64,000 nt of DNA from Providencia manganoxydans (GTDB lineage Bacteria > Pseudomonadota > Gammaproteobacteria > Enterobacterales > Enterobacteriaceae), in assembly GCF_016618195.1 (NCBI RefSeq), contig NZ_CP067099.1, positions 930,001 to 994,000 on the forward strand, read 5' to 3'. The notes below the pieces were generated by a model. It searched no databases and was not told where the DNA came from. It saw nothing but the letters and a program-made list of their open reading frames with translations. A program made the translations under genes and the position numbers. Shown here piece after piece: positions 48,354 through 57,170 of the stretch; the stretch's first letter is position 1, and each line of letters opens with the position of its first letter.

Positions 48354-48737
48354 TTACTCTTTCGGATATTCAATCCGAACTGTTATAGGTACTGAATGTG
48401 ATTTAATGCGAATACTGGAAAACCCTGCTCCAGTTGCCTCTATAAAATATGAACCAGGTCCTACGGTATCAATTGTTTTTATTCCATCGGCAACAGGATA
48501 TTTAATTTGAACATCAAAAGAAGACTCTAAATTAGAAGATGTATTGAAATTTATAGTATATGCATAACTATTTGTATTACTTCCTGTACTTGCAAGTAGA
48601 TTATTCCACGCACTCCATATCCCTGGCATTGCAATAATACCTGTTGACTGTATAGGCCCTGAATAACCACATGGACCTTGTCTTTCCCTTGCGACTCTGG
48701 CTCTATCTAAACTCGCTATTATAATGCTTTTTTTCAT
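48354..48737 (-). CDS. Hypothetical protein downstream of a start-less remnant
   Basis: This 127-residue protein starts MKKSIIIASLDRARVARERQGPCGYSGPIQ after an aggaat ribosome site, nine bases beyond the stop of the open frame at 48747. There is no clear signal peptide. The second half looks like a beta-rich domain (INFNTSSNLESSFDVQIKYP, GPGSYFIEATGAGFSSIRIKS, VPITVRIEYP). The family is unknown. Tight spacing suggests it formed an operon with the damaged gene upstream, for example as a partner or immunity protein; that is speculation. Confidence 0.6.
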   Translation of the reverse strand: MKKSIIIASLDRARVARERQGPCGYSGPIQSTGIIAMPGIWSAWNNLLASTGSNTNSYAYTINFNTSSNLESSFDVQIKYPVADGIKTIDTVGPGSYFIEATGAGFSSIRIKSHSVPITVRIEYPKE

Positions 48738-48746
48738 ATTCCTGAA

Positions 48747-49076
48747 TTACGCAAATCTTTGATTGTAAACTCTTAAAGCACCTGTCTTATCGCCACTATT
48801 GATCGCTTTAATTAATTCTTGAAAATCTTTCTCTTTAAGATACGGGCAATTTTTTTCACCACAAACAAGACAAATATTGTTCTTTAATGCATTCTTGATT
48901 TCAGGTGGCAAGCTTGCTGGGATGGAGTCATGATTAACTTGTACATCATTGAACTCCCATGCTTTTGAATGTGGATCCCAGTGTGTATCAGGTATATGAG
49001 GTATACCACTATTACAATTATAGGGGTCGTAGCTAGGTCGAGTAGGGTGTCTTTTTATTTGAAATTCCTTATTTAT
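48747..49076 (-). pseudogene. Gene remnant lacking a start codon
   Basis: On the minus strand 109 codons are open from 49076 to the TAA at 48747, with coding-like composition (RHPTRPSYDPYNCNSG, DTHWDPHSKAWEFND, NNICLVCGEKNCPYL, then EKDFQELIKAINSG). There is no ATG or GTG near the 5' end. Upstream of a TAA at 49077-49079 the same frame remains open for some 15 codons. The CxxC-x4-C pattern in CLVCGEKNC could bind metal. It is probably the 3' part of a larger disrupted gene. The parent family is not recognised. Confidence 0.5.
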
Positions 49077-49135
49077 TTAGGTGTTACAGGAAAATGTACA
49101 AGTAATGAATGTTACTGTGCAGAATAAAGTGTTTA

Positions 49136-49501
49136 TCACGAACGTGGTGTTCCTTGGTGGAAACGGAGCTGCCATTGATTGTGCTGATTTTTGCTCCAAA
49201 TCGATGAGCGTAGTGTTTGTTTAATACGTATCTCATTATCAAGTTGAAAACTTAAATAGGTGATGAGCACTGTATTCGCATCTATCTGTGCACATTGGAA
49301 ATTTTCGGAGTGAATTTCCAATAAATTATTAGCTTGAGTGAGAGCTAAAAGTGTCTCTGTTTTATCGGCGCTCACACCAGAGCGGCAAAATTCTAAAAAC
49401 GCTTGGTGCAGAACATTTTCAAGAAATTCTAAATTATCTCTATTTGAATAATGATGTAGCTTTTTTTCTAGTGTGATTAGGTGCTCAAATAGTTTATGCA
49501 T
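49136..49501 (-). CDS. NTF2-like (DUF4440-type) small protein
   Basis: This is a soluble 121-residue protein from ATG 49501 (MHKLFEHLITLEKKLHHYSNRDNLEFL); a TTG at 49528 is an alternative. The sequence LENVLHQAFLEFCRSG, ANTVLITYL and the ending IWSKNQHNQWQLRFHQGTP are typical of the DUF4440/SnoaL-like cone fold. The substrate is unknown. It lies 13 bases after the LysR gene and is co-transcribed with it. Confidence 0.72.
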   Translation of the reverse strand: MHKLFEHLITLEKKLHHYSNRDNLEFLENVLHQAFLEFCRSGVSADKTETLLALTQANNLLEIHSENFQCAQIDANTVLITYLSFQLDNEIRIKQTLRSSIWSKNQHNQWQLRFHQGTPRS

Positions 49502-49514
49502 ATCATGTTCTTTA

Positions 49515-50366
49515 TCAAAGTTGTTCAAATTGTCGTGCTAGGCGTTCAGCTAGCGTTAAAACCACTTCTGAATTGCCATGGACATGCATAGCAATTTCCA
49601 TCTCCTCTGCATCAGGAAAGCCTTCTTGTGCAGTAAGTATCCGATGCTGTGGTAGCTTAGCTCGCAGTGGTAATAAACTGATGCCAAGTCCATCGGTAAT
49701 GGCGCTTTGAATACCAGCAAGGCTTGTGCAAGTATAGGTAATATGCCAAGGGCGCTGTTCAATATCCAGTAAGCGGAACATATCGTTACGATACAAGCCA
49801 TTTTCAGGGAAAACAATTAAGGGTAAAGAATGAGTATTGAGGTGGTGGTTATCAAGGCTAGTTAGCCAACACAATGGCTCTGGCCAGCAATAATGACTAT
49901 TAAATTCCCCTTTGCGCTGTTTAACAATAATTAAATCAAGTTCACCGTTCTGATAGCGTTGATGTAACTGACGACTTAAACCGCTGGTCACTTCTAAACG
50001 AATATTTGGCTGCTCTTGCATAAAAGCAGCCAGTGTTGGGGTAACTTGCCCTGAAGCAAAGTCTTCCGGAAAACCAAGACGCAGCGTTTGGATCACCGCA
50101 TTACCCGTGGCTTTCATGAAAAACATATCATTAAGAGTGATTATTTTTTTCGCGTAACTGAGCAATATTTCACCTGTTTCTGTTAAGGTTAATAGTCGAT
50201 GGCTACGAATGAACAAAGGCTGGCCGACAAGTGCTTCAAGACGTTGGATTTGTTGACTTACCGTAGATTGCGTTGAATTAAGGTGTTGAGCAGCAATAGT
50301 AAAGTTACCTGTTTCTGCGACCGCAATAAAAGTTTTGAGTAAAACCAAATTTAATAGAGCATTCAT
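49515..50366 (-). CDS. LysR-family transcriptional regulator
   Basis: This is a 283-residue LysR regulator. The ATG at 50366 gives MNALLNLVLLKTFIAVAETGNFTIAAQHLNSTQSTVSQQIQRLEALVG, the winged HTH. The effector domain begins about residue 90 (TLRLGFPEDFASGQVTP). It is divergent from the ankyrin-deaminase-MFS operon across about 85 AT-rich bases with imperfect ATTTAAAT dyads, the usual LysR arrangement, so it probably controls that operon and itself. The inducer is unknown. Confidence 0.9.
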   Translation of the reverse strand: MNALLNLVLLKTFIAVAETGNFTIAAQHLNSTQSTVSQQIQRLEALVGQPLFIRSHRLLTLTETGEILLSYAKKIITLNDMFFMKATGNAVIQTLRLGFPEDFASGQVTPTLAAFMQEQPNIRLEVTSGLSRQLHQRYQNGELDLIIVKQRKGEFNSHYCWPEPLCWLTSLDNHHLNTHSLPLIVFPENGLYRNDMFRLLDIEQRPWHITYTCTSLAGIQSAITDGLGISLLPLRAKLPQHRILTAQEGFPDAEEMEIAMHVHGNSEVVLTLAERLARQFEQL

Positions 50367-50450
50367 TTTGCAAATACCTATCATTTAAATATTTAATTTT
50401 TAAATATCATATATTTTCAGTAAATTAAATAGTTTACTGAGGAGGTTACT

Positions 50451-51134
50451 ATGAAAATGCGATTATTCGTCACCAATTGGCAAATGTACTTGTTAAGTGT
50501 AATGGGGATCTTTCTACTACTTATGACTAAATCATTCGCACAATCAAATTCATCACTAGTTGCATTAGCTGAACAGGGCAATCTTCAGGCAGTTATGCAA
50601 CAGGTTAAGCAGGGAGCCGATCTGGAACAACGCGATTTACGCCTACGTACACCTCTGATGGCGGCAACGCATAAAAACCAAATTGAGGTAGCACGCTTTT
50701 TGATCGAACAAGGGGCGAATGTCAATGCGCGTGATGCAATACAAGATACGCCATATTTATATGCAGGGGCACGTGGGCTACAAGAAATTCTTGAAATGAC
50801 GTTAGCGCATGGGGCAGATCTGAAAAGTACCAATCGATACGGTGGGACAGCATTGATCCCCGCTTCTGAACGTGGACATGTAAAAACAGTACAAACTCTG
50901 ATTGATGCAGGCGTCGATATCAATCATGTTAACCGCTTAGGTTGGACTGCGTTAATTGAAGCTATCATACTCGGTGATGGTAGTGAGAAATATGCAACCA
51001 TTGTGACACAGCTCATTAAAGGTGGGGCTGATGTTAATTTAGCGGATGCAAGTGGAAAATCGCCTCTGACGTTGGCAAAACAGAAAGGATATCGCAATCT
51101 GATTGAAATTCTAGAAAATTCAGGAGCGAAGTAA
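50451..51134 (+). CDS. Exported ankyrin-repeat protein
   Basis: This is a 227-residue protein after a strong gaggaggtt ribosome site. The signal peptide (MYLLSVMGIFLLLMTKSFAQ) is followed by about five ankyrin repeats, e.g. TPLMAATHKNQIEVARFLIEQGANVNARD, TALIPASERGHVKTVQTLIDAGVDINHVN and SPLTLAKQKGYRNLIEILENSGAK. It is a probable periplasmic protein-protein adaptor. The stop shares a base with the next start (TAATG), so it is coupled to the deaminase. Confidence 0.88.
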   Translation: MKMRLFVTNWQMYLLSVMGIFLLLMTKSFAQSNSSLVALAEQGNLQAVMQQVKQGADLEQRDLRLRTPLMAATHKNQIEVARFLIEQGANVNARDAIQDTPYLYAGARGLQEILEMTLAHGADLKSTNRYGGTALIPASERGHVKTVQTLIDAGVDINHVNRLGWTALIEAIILGDGSEKYATIVTQLIKGGADVNLADASGKSPLTLAKQKGYRNLIEILENSGAK

Positions 51135-51598
51135 TGTTAGATAAACAATTTTTGCAGCAAGCGATTTCATTGGCTAGAGAGAATGTGAAAGCTGGTGGGC
51201 GCCCATTTGGGGCGATTATTGTATGCGATGGTAAAGTGATCGCAACAGGGGTCAATCAAATGCTTGAACTGAGTGATCCAACTGCACATGCGGAGCTGAT
51301 GGCGTTACGCCAAGCTGGAGAAACATTAGGGCGGGTTAGGTTAGAAGATTGTGTGGTGTATGCCAGTGGACAGCCATGCCCGATGTGCTTAGCTGCAATG
51401 CGTATGGCGGGTATTACACGGATTTTTTACGCTTATTCAAATCAGGATGCGGAGCCCTTTGGTTTATCGACAGAAGCTATCGCTGCTTCGCTAAGAGTAG
51501 AGCCCCATCAGCAGGTTGGGTTATCGTTTACGCAATTAAAACCTGAACATGAGACACAACCACAACTGTACTCTTTTTGGTGGGAACAACAGCATTAA
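51134..51598 (+). CDS. Nucleoside/nucleobase deaminase
   Basis: This is a 154-residue member of the zinc-dependent cytidine-deaminase superfamily. HAE (in PTAHAELMAL, near residue 52) and PCPMC (in ASGQPCPMCLAAMRMAG, near residue 83) are the zinc ligands and proton shuttle. The overall pattern (GGRPFGAIIV, FGLSTEAIAASL) is closer to guanine-type or related nucleobase deaminases than to tRNA-specific TadA. The substrate cannot be settled. It is coupled at both ends to its neighbours, with the next start on its stop codon. Confidence 0.85.
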   Translation: MLDKQFLQQAISLARENVKAGGRPFGAIIVCDGKVIATGVNQMLELSDPTAHAELMALRQAGETLGRVRLEDCVVYASGQPCPMCLAAMRMAGITRIFYAYSNQDAEPFGLSTEAIAASLRVEPHQQVGLSFTQLKPEHETQPQLYSFWWEQQH

Positions 51599-52791
51599 TG
51601 GGTGAGCGTAAAACAGCATCTTTTGGTTTAGTCCTGACGATCATCTTAGTGGGGATCAATTTACGGCCTTTTATGACAGGGCCGGGTCCCCTGATTGAAG
51701 AGATTATCCAAACGACAGGGATGAATTACCAAGCAATATCATTATTAACGTTATTACCGATGCTGTTAATGGGGATCGGTGCATTAATTGTACCTGCCTT
51801 GAACCGGCGGTTAGGGGAGCGAATAGGGGTTAGTGTTGCGGTATTGCTGCTATTGATTGGTTCCCTATCGCGTTTATTCGTCTCAGATAGTGGGCAATTG
51901 CTCGCAACAGCATTCATGTGCGGGGTAGGTGCAGCCTATATCCAAGCTGTTTTTCCGGGTTTAATTAAATTACATTTTCCTCATAAAATGGCAGTTATGA
52001 CTGGCTTATATTCCTCCATGCTTATGGCCGGCGGAGCAATAGGGGCACAATTAACACCATTAGTCGCGGGATCATCAGGTCATTGGCAAGCCGCGTTAGC
52101 GTGGATGGCATTACCTGCTTTATTTGCGTTGATTGCAGTCATCGTAAATATTCGTACATCTAGCTCATTGAATACAACGGGTAATGGTTCTGTTTTGGCA
52201 TTTCTAGCTAAGCCAAGAGCTTGGTTGCTTATGATTGGCTTTGGCTTTATCAATGCAGGTTATGGCTCAGTAGTGACTTGGCTGGCACCATTTTTCATTG
52301 AACAAGGGCTGAGTAGTGCATTAAGTGGTTCATTAGTCGCTCTGTTGAGTGTATGTCAGGCGCTTTCGGCGCTATTAATACCTGTTTTAGCTGCTCATAA
52401 TATTGACCGGCGTTTTTGGTTGGGGGTCACCTTATGTAGCCAAATGATGGGTTTTGCAGGTTTGGTCATATTTCCACAAGCATTACCCTATTTATGGGTA
52501 TGTTTAATTGGGGCAGGGTTAGGTGGCTGTTTTGCATTGAGCATTATTACATCTTTAGATCACCTTCCACATCCTGTTAGTGCAGGGGCATTAACGTCGT
52601 TGATGCAGGCTGGTGGATTCATTATTGCTGCTTTTGGTCCTCTGTTTGCAGCATGGTTACATGGCGTTAGTCAAAGTTTTACGTGGGTGTGGGTGGCACA
52701 TATTTTAATGGTATTGATAACTCTACTATTATTTTTACGTCTAAATCCAAAACATTATCCAACATTATTTAAATTAAATAATAAAAAATAA
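51598..52791 (+). CDS. MFS transporter, CynX/NimT family
   Basis: This is a 397-residue major-facilitator protein with 12 predicted helices, starting on the last base of the deaminase stop. The N-terminal GLVLTIILVGINLRPFMTGPGPLIEEI, with its Asn-Leu-Arg-Pro signature, is typical of CynX/YeaN(NimT)-type transporters for cyanate, nitroimidazoles or related small compounds. Linked to a deaminase, it may import or expel a base-like molecule or its deaminated product. That is inference. Confidence 0.85.
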   Translation: MGERKTASFGLVLTIILVGINLRPFMTGPGPLIEEIIQTTGMNYQAISLLTLLPMLLMGIGALIVPALNRRLGERIGVSVAVLLLLIGSLSRLFVSDSGQLLATAFMCGVGAAYIQAVFPGLIKLHFPHKMAVMTGLYSSMLMAGGAIGAQLTPLVAGSSGHWQAALAWMALPALFALIAVIVNIRTSSSLNTTGNGSVLAFLAKPRAWLLMIGFGFINAGYGSVVTWLAPFFIEQGLSSALSGSLVALLSVCQALSALLIPVLAAHNIDRRFWLGVTLCSQMMGFAGLVIFPQALPYLWVCLIGAGLGGCFALSIITSLDHLPHPVSAGALTSLMQAGGFIIAAFGPLFAAWLHGVSQSFTWVWVAHILMVLITLLLFLRLNPKHYPTLFKLNNKK

Positions 52792-52977
52792 AATAATAAT
52801 ATACCTATATATTAAATATTCCTTTCTAACAAGTTGAACGGATTATCTGTTAAAAAAAATAATATTTGCATTTGATTTATTATAGTAAATTAAAATGAAG
52901 AATAAATTAATAATTTATTTTTAAATTGGTGATTGTAATATTTTTTTTATGATATGTTTAATGTATTGGGTGTCGTT

Positions 52978-53925
52978 ATGGATTTTCTTTATATAGATGT
53001 GATATCACGAAAGATATTAAATGAAATATTGCAGTATAGACGCCGTTTTAATCTATCTTCAATGACGCTTGAGGAGGAGGAAGAAATTATTTTAAAGGTT
53101 CATCTTCCTAGGGTTAAAGCATTTTTAATACAATCTAAACCGATAATGTTTATACTGCCGGCATTTCCTACAAAATCACCCAATAGCAAAAAAGTATTGG
53201 GAAAACTTCCTGATATGGCAGAAAAGTTATCATTGGTTTTTCTCAACTCGTTATGTGAAAGAATAAAGGTTTATTATCCTCCAGGCGCTGAAATGATTAT
53301 TTGTTCAGATGGTCATGTGTTCGGTGAGCTAATTGGCGTTTGCGATGGTATCATTGATGATTATCAAGATAAACTTAATAGGTTATTATGTGAATTAGAA
53401 TTAAATTATATTTCAATTTTTAATTTGAGCCATGTTGAAGAGTTTAATACATCGAATAATTGTTATAACCATTCTCGTAAATTATTAGTTGAAAAATATT
53501 CATTAGCTATTGGGGTAATAAAAAAACAGTTGACTGGGAGTGAAGACGGATTAAGTCTATATAGAGCAATAACCCGTTTTCTTTATGAAGATAGCTTATT
53601 ACCTAATTATTCAGGCTCTAAAAATGCATTGCAAAAAAATGCTCGCCAACGTGCAGTTGGTGTTATTCAACATAGTTGGGCATGGGGAAATTTACTTGCT
53701 CAACAGTTTCCATCAGCAATTCGTTTATCAATCCATCCTCAGCCTGTGAGTAGCCTTAAAATAGGAATTCATATGATGCCAACTTGCGATAATTGGCTAA
53801 CGCCTTGGCATGGGGTGGCTGTTCAGATAAATGGAAAGTTCATACTAATGAAAAGATCTGAGGCAGAAGAAATGGATGGGAAATTGATTAAAATAAATGA
53901 AGAGCCAAGCCATTACATTATTTAA
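52978..53925 (+). CDS. pvcA: Isonitrile synthase, PvcA/IsnA (DIT1) family
   Basis: PvcA/IsnA enzymes convert the amino group of an aromatic amino acid (Tyr or Trp) to an isonitrile using a carbon from ribulose-5-phosphate. The family motifs are clear: ILPAFPTKSPNSKKVLGKLPD (about residues 62-82), ICSDGHVFGELIGV, HSWAWGNLLAQQFPSAIRLSIHPQP and TPWHGVAV. The ATG at 52978 is chosen because ggtg precedes it; an in-frame ATG at 52954 would add eight residues. Length (315) fits the family. It is followed after 89 bases by the pvcB-like oxygenase. Tyr is the likelier substrate given hpaBC next door, but the sequence alone does not prove it. Confidence 0.9.
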   Translation: MDFLYIDVISRKILNEILQYRRRFNLSSMTLEEEEEIILKVHLPRVKAFLIQSKPIMFILPAFPTKSPNSKKVLGKLPDMAEKLSLVFLNSLCERIKVYYPPGAEMIICSDGHVFGELIGVCDGIIDDYQDKLNRLLCELELNYISIFNLSHVEEFNTSNNCYNHSRKLLVEKYSLAIGVIKKQLTGSEDGLSLYRAITRFLYEDSLLPNYSGSKNALQKNARQRAVGVIQHSWAWGNLLAQQFPSAIRLSIHPQPVSSLKIGIHMMPTCDNWLTPWHGVAVQINGKFILMKRSEAEEMDGKLIKINEEPSHYII

Positions 53926-54014
53926 AATTAACCAATTTTCAGTTTCAAAGTTTATTATTCTACGGTTAATGTTTTAATAAAATAGCCGAAAGATTAAACT
54001 TTTTAGAGGATGAC

Positions 54015-54863
54015 ATGCTTAATTGTAATATAGAAAAAATAACACCTTTTGGAATATCAATAACACCGAATAACATTGGTAATAGTATAGCAAAGCTATC
54101 TATCAATATGTTACGTGGATGGGTACGTAAACACCTACTCATCATATTTAGAGGGTTTTATTCTGGATTTGAAGATAAAGAAAAATTAATTTCATATTCA
54201 CATCATTGGGGGGAAATAATGATGTGGCCGTTTGGTGCTGTACTCGATATCATTGAACACAATGACCCTCCTGATCATGTATTGGATAATCTTTCTTTAC
54301 CTTTACATTGGGATGGAATGTATAGCGAATTTATTCCTGAGTTTCAAATATTTCATTGTATATCAGCTGCCTCAGTTGAGCATGAGGGTAGAACAAATTT
54401 TGTTAATACAGAAAAACTAATTGCCGATGTCAACCAATTAGATATAAATTTGTGGGAAAAGGCGATTATTACCTATCGAACAAAAAATATCACCCACTAT
54501 GGTGGAGAAGTGATTTCGCCATTGATTTGTTTGCATCCTAGAGAACAGAAAAAAGTGCTCCGCTATAATGAACCAATGGGTAAAAATGTGCTGAAATATT
54601 CTGATCACCACTCTGTCGATTTTATTGGTATACCAAATGAAAAATTAAGTGATATTCAACATTCATTGCATAATAAGTTATATGATCCTAATTACTTATA
54701 TGCACATCAATGGCAAGCTGGTGATATTGTTATATGTGATAATTTTTCGCTGTTACATGGGCGTGAAGCATTTTCTTCACAATCTAAACGTCATATTCAG
54801 CGTGTTCATATCCATGGGCAGCCTAAACATCGTAATATTCATTTTCGAAAAGCATTTACTTGA
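54015..54863 (+). CDS. pvcB: Fe(II)/2-oxoglutarate oxygenase, PvcB/IsnB family
   Basis: This is the partner of isonitrile synthases. PvcB/IsnB enzymes oxidise the isonitrile amino acid, commonly by decarboxylating desaturation to a vinyl isonitrile. The protein has 282 residues of the TauD-like fold. The iron ligands are His98 and Asp100 in LHWDGMY and His248 in LLHGREAF, and an Arg about 11-15 residues later (RHIQRVHIHG) would bind 2-oxoglutarate. Agagga precedes the ATG. It forms a two-gene unit with the synthase and ends facing hpaC across a bidirectional terminator. Confidence 0.88.
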   Translation: MLNCNIEKITPFGISITPNNIGNSIAKLSINMLRGWVRKHLLIIFRGFYSGFEDKEKLISYSHHWGEIMMWPFGAVLDIIEHNDPPDHVLDNLSLPLHWDGMYSEFIPEFQIFHCISAASVEHEGRTNFVNTEKLIADVNQLDINLWEKAIITYRTKNITHYGGEVISPLICLHPREQKKVLRYNEPMGKNVLKYSDHHSVDFIGIPNEKLSDIQHSLHNKLYDPNYLYAHQWQAGDIVICDNFSLLHGREAFSSQSKRHIQRVHIHGQPKHRNIHFRKAFT

Positions 54864-55017
54864 TAATTGCCCTATTGAAATGTGATTAATGCCAAATTTT
54901 ATTTAATATTGATTATTATATCTGAACATGTTTTTTATCATCACAATGGCAAGGCATATCATGCAGTTAGGGATTAAGATGTGGATATTAAGTGTTTTAT
55001 TTTTCCCGTAAAAAATT

Positions 55018-55050
55018 AAAGAGGCTACAAATAAATGCAGCCTCTTTTTT
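55018..55050. terminator. Bidirectional terminator between pvcB and hpaC
   Basis: The perfect stem aaagaggct/agcctcttt has a T-run on the plus strand and an equivalent run on the minus strand, ending both convergent units. Confidence 0.88.
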
Positions 55051-55069
55051 GCTGTTATAACGTGATGCT

Positions 55070-55588
55070 TTATGCGGTTACTGCAAGTAGCTGATGCATA
55101 ACTGGGTGAAATTTACGTTTAAAGTAAACTAACCCATGGCCTTCTTCTCTTACAATGATTTGTTTTATCTCAACCAAGTAAACAGAGTGGGTACCAATAT
55201 CTTGCACTTGGGTAATTTCGCCTTCAAGATTAGCCAAAGCATCTTTGAGTAATGGTTGTTGTAAAATGCCTCTATCCCAAACATTCCAACCAAAACGTTC
55301 TTCCATGGTGGAACCTTTCATTCCAGCAAAATGGCAAGCCATTTCTTCTTGTTCATGATTCAGCACATTTACACACAGGCGGCCATTTTCTTGAAAAACC
55401 GCATTCATAGCACTGTTGCGGTTAACACACACCATCAGAGTGGGTGGCGTATCTGTGACTGAACAGACTGCGGTTGCTGTAATACCGCAACAACCTGCTG
55501 TACCATCGGTGGTGACAATATTGACTGCTGCACCAAGACTTGCCATCGCATCTCTAAAACGCAGGCGATGTTCATTTTCTAAAGACAT
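55070..55588 (-). CDS. hpaC: Flavin reductase HpaC
   Basis: HpaC uses NADH to reduce free flavin for the monooxygenase HpaB. The 172 residues align closely with E. coli W HpaC: HRLRFRDAMASLGAAVNIVTTDGTAG, GITATAVCSVTDTPPTLMVCVN, CVNVLNHEQEEMACHFAGMKG and IGTHSVYLVEIKQIIV. A strong ribosome site (gcaggaggtcaat) precedes the start. It lies 19 bases after hpaB. None of the downstream homoprotocatechuate genes (hpaG, hpaE, hpaD, hpaF, hpaH, hpaI) is in the window. Confidence 0.95.
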   Translation of the reverse strand: MSLENEHRLRFRDAMASLGAAVNIVTTDGTAGCCGITATAVCSVTDTPPTLMVCVNRNSAMNAVFQENGRLCVNVLNHEQEEMACHFAGMKGSTMEERFGWNVWDRGILQQPLLKDALANLEGEITQVQDIGTHSVYLVEIKQIIVREEGHGLVYFKRKFHPVMHQLLAVTA

Positions 55589-55607
55589 ATTGACCTCCTG
55601 CTGCCGA

Positions 55608-57170
55608 TTATTTCAGCAGCGAATCTAACTGATTAATATCATTATTGTTATGCAGGTGTGAGCGTTTCCAGCCATGCTGATCGTAATCAGACAGGCAGCG
55701 ATCAACCATATCTGTCATGGCTTTCATATTACCGGAACCGTACGCATGGCGTAGACATTGCAGACGGATTTCGTCTTGGCTACCTGCATAGTTGATTTCG
55801 TATAATTCATGACGACCGCCAAATTCACTGCCAATTGCATCCCACATGAGTTTTAGGATCTTAATACGTTCTACATGATCCATACCGTTTGAGCCGCGAA
55901 CGTATTTTGCCAAGTACTTATCGATTTCTGGATTATTCATATCTTTCACGCTGGATGGCAGATAGATCAGGCCACTCGTTACGTTACTTTCAATGATGTT
56001 TTTAATTTTCGTATAAGCCATTGGTGCCATTACTCGATATGTTTGAATTGCTTGCGTATCGGGTAGATATGCACCACCTTCCCAAGCTTTTGCTTCGGCT
56101 GTCATTGCATCGGTGAGTGACCAAAATAGGTTACGCCATGCAACGACTTCACCTAAGTCTGCTTGTACACCACGGAAGTCGATAACACCAGTACATTCAA
56201 GGCTCTTTTGCAGTAGACCCGTAATAAAATCGAGTTTAACGGCTAAACGAACACAAGCTTGTAGAGGGAATAGACGAGCAAATCCACCCTGTACAGCCCA
56301 ATTACGTGCTCGGTCAAAATCACGATAAATTAACACGTTCTCCCAAGGGATCAGCACATGATCCATGACTAATATGGCATCATTTTCATCAAATCGGCTT
56401 GATAATGGGTAGTCAAAAGGTGCTCCTGTCGCACCTGCGACTAATTCATATGAAGCACGAGAGATTAATTTAACGCCATCAGCATCCATTGGAGCAACAA
56501 ACATCAGTGCGAAATCAGGGTTATCACCCATGACTTGAGCTGAACCAAAACCGATAAAGTTATAGTGAGTTAATGCTGAGTTGGTTGCGACCACTTTTGC
56601 GCCGCTGACGATGATACCTGCATCAGTTTCTTTTTCCAGCTTGATATAAACATCTTTGACTTCATCTGCTGGCTTATGGCGATCAATAGGTGGGTTGACA
56701 ATCGCATGGTTAAAATATAAACCACTTTCTTGAATTCGTTTATACCAGTGACGTGCGTTATCCGCGAATTGTCCATAATACTCAGGATTGGCACCTAAAC
56801 AGCTGGCAAATGCCGCCTTATAGTCTGGAGTGCGTCCCATCCATCCATAGCTTTGTCTTGACCAATCGGCGATAGCATCACGTTGTTGGCGTAGTTCGTC
56901 TGCGCTTTTGGCAAAACGAAAGAATTTATGGGTGTATCCACCATTTCCGGTATCGGTTCCCCAGCAAAGGCTGTCATGAGTTGCTTTATCATGGAGTGCA
57001 TCATATAACTGTCCTATCGAAGCCGCTGAATTACGAAAAGCGGGATGTGTTGTGACATCTTTAACACGTTCACCATAGATATAAATTTCACGGCCATCTT
57101 GTAGGCTTTTTAGATATTCTTGGCTATTAAATGGACGTTTAGCATCAGAGCGAAAATCTTCTGGTTTCAT
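55608..57170 (-). CDS. hpaB: 4-hydroxyphenylacetate 3-monooxygenase, oxygenase component HpaB
   Basis: HpaB uses reduced FAD to hydroxylate phenols ortho to the OH group; family members act on 4-hydroxyphenylacetate, tyrosine and other phenols. The ATG at 57170 follows cgaggtaaac and gives MKPEDFRSDAKRPF and 520 residues, exactly the E. coli W length. Active-site segments SYGWMGRTPDYKAAF, YFNHAIVNPPIDRH, VATNSALTHYNFIGFGSAQVMG and IGSEFGGRHELYEINYAG are conserved. It is transcribed before hpaC. Convergent isonitrile genes suggest a tailoring role comparable to PvcC of Pseudomonas. Tyrosine-to-DOPA or 4-hydroxyphenylacetate hydroxylation are alternatives. Confidence 0.96.
   Translation of the reverse strand: MKPEDFRSDAKRPFNSQEYLKSLQDGREIYIYGERVKDVTTHPAFRNSAASIGQLYDALHDKATHDSLCWGTDTGNGGYTHKFFRFAKSADELRQQRDAIADWSRQSYGWMGRTPDYKAAFASCLGANPEYYGQFADNARHWYKRIQESGLYFNHAIVNPPIDRHKPADEVKDVYIKLEKETDAGIIVSGAKVVATNSALTHYNFIGFGSAQVMGDNPDFALMFVAPMDADGVKLISRASYELVAGATGAPFDYPLSSRFDENDAILVMDHVLIPWENVLIYRDFDRARNWAVQGGFARLFPLQACVRLAVKLDFITGLLQKSLECTGVIDFRGVQADLGEVVAWRNLFWSLTDAMTAEAKAWEGGAYLPDTQAIQTYRVMAPMAYTKIKNIIESNVTSGLIYLPSSVKDMNNPEIDKYLAKYVRGSNGMDHVERIKILKLMWDAIGSEFGGRHELYEINYAGSQDEIRLQCLRHAYGSGNMKAMTDMVDRCLSDYDQHGWKRSHLHNNNDINQLDSLLK

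Noticed and set aside
55070..57170. Naming the flavin genes pvcC and pvcD
   Set aside because: Both proteins are too close to E. coli W HpaC and HpaB in length and sequence. The link to the isonitrile genes is given as a hypothesis only.
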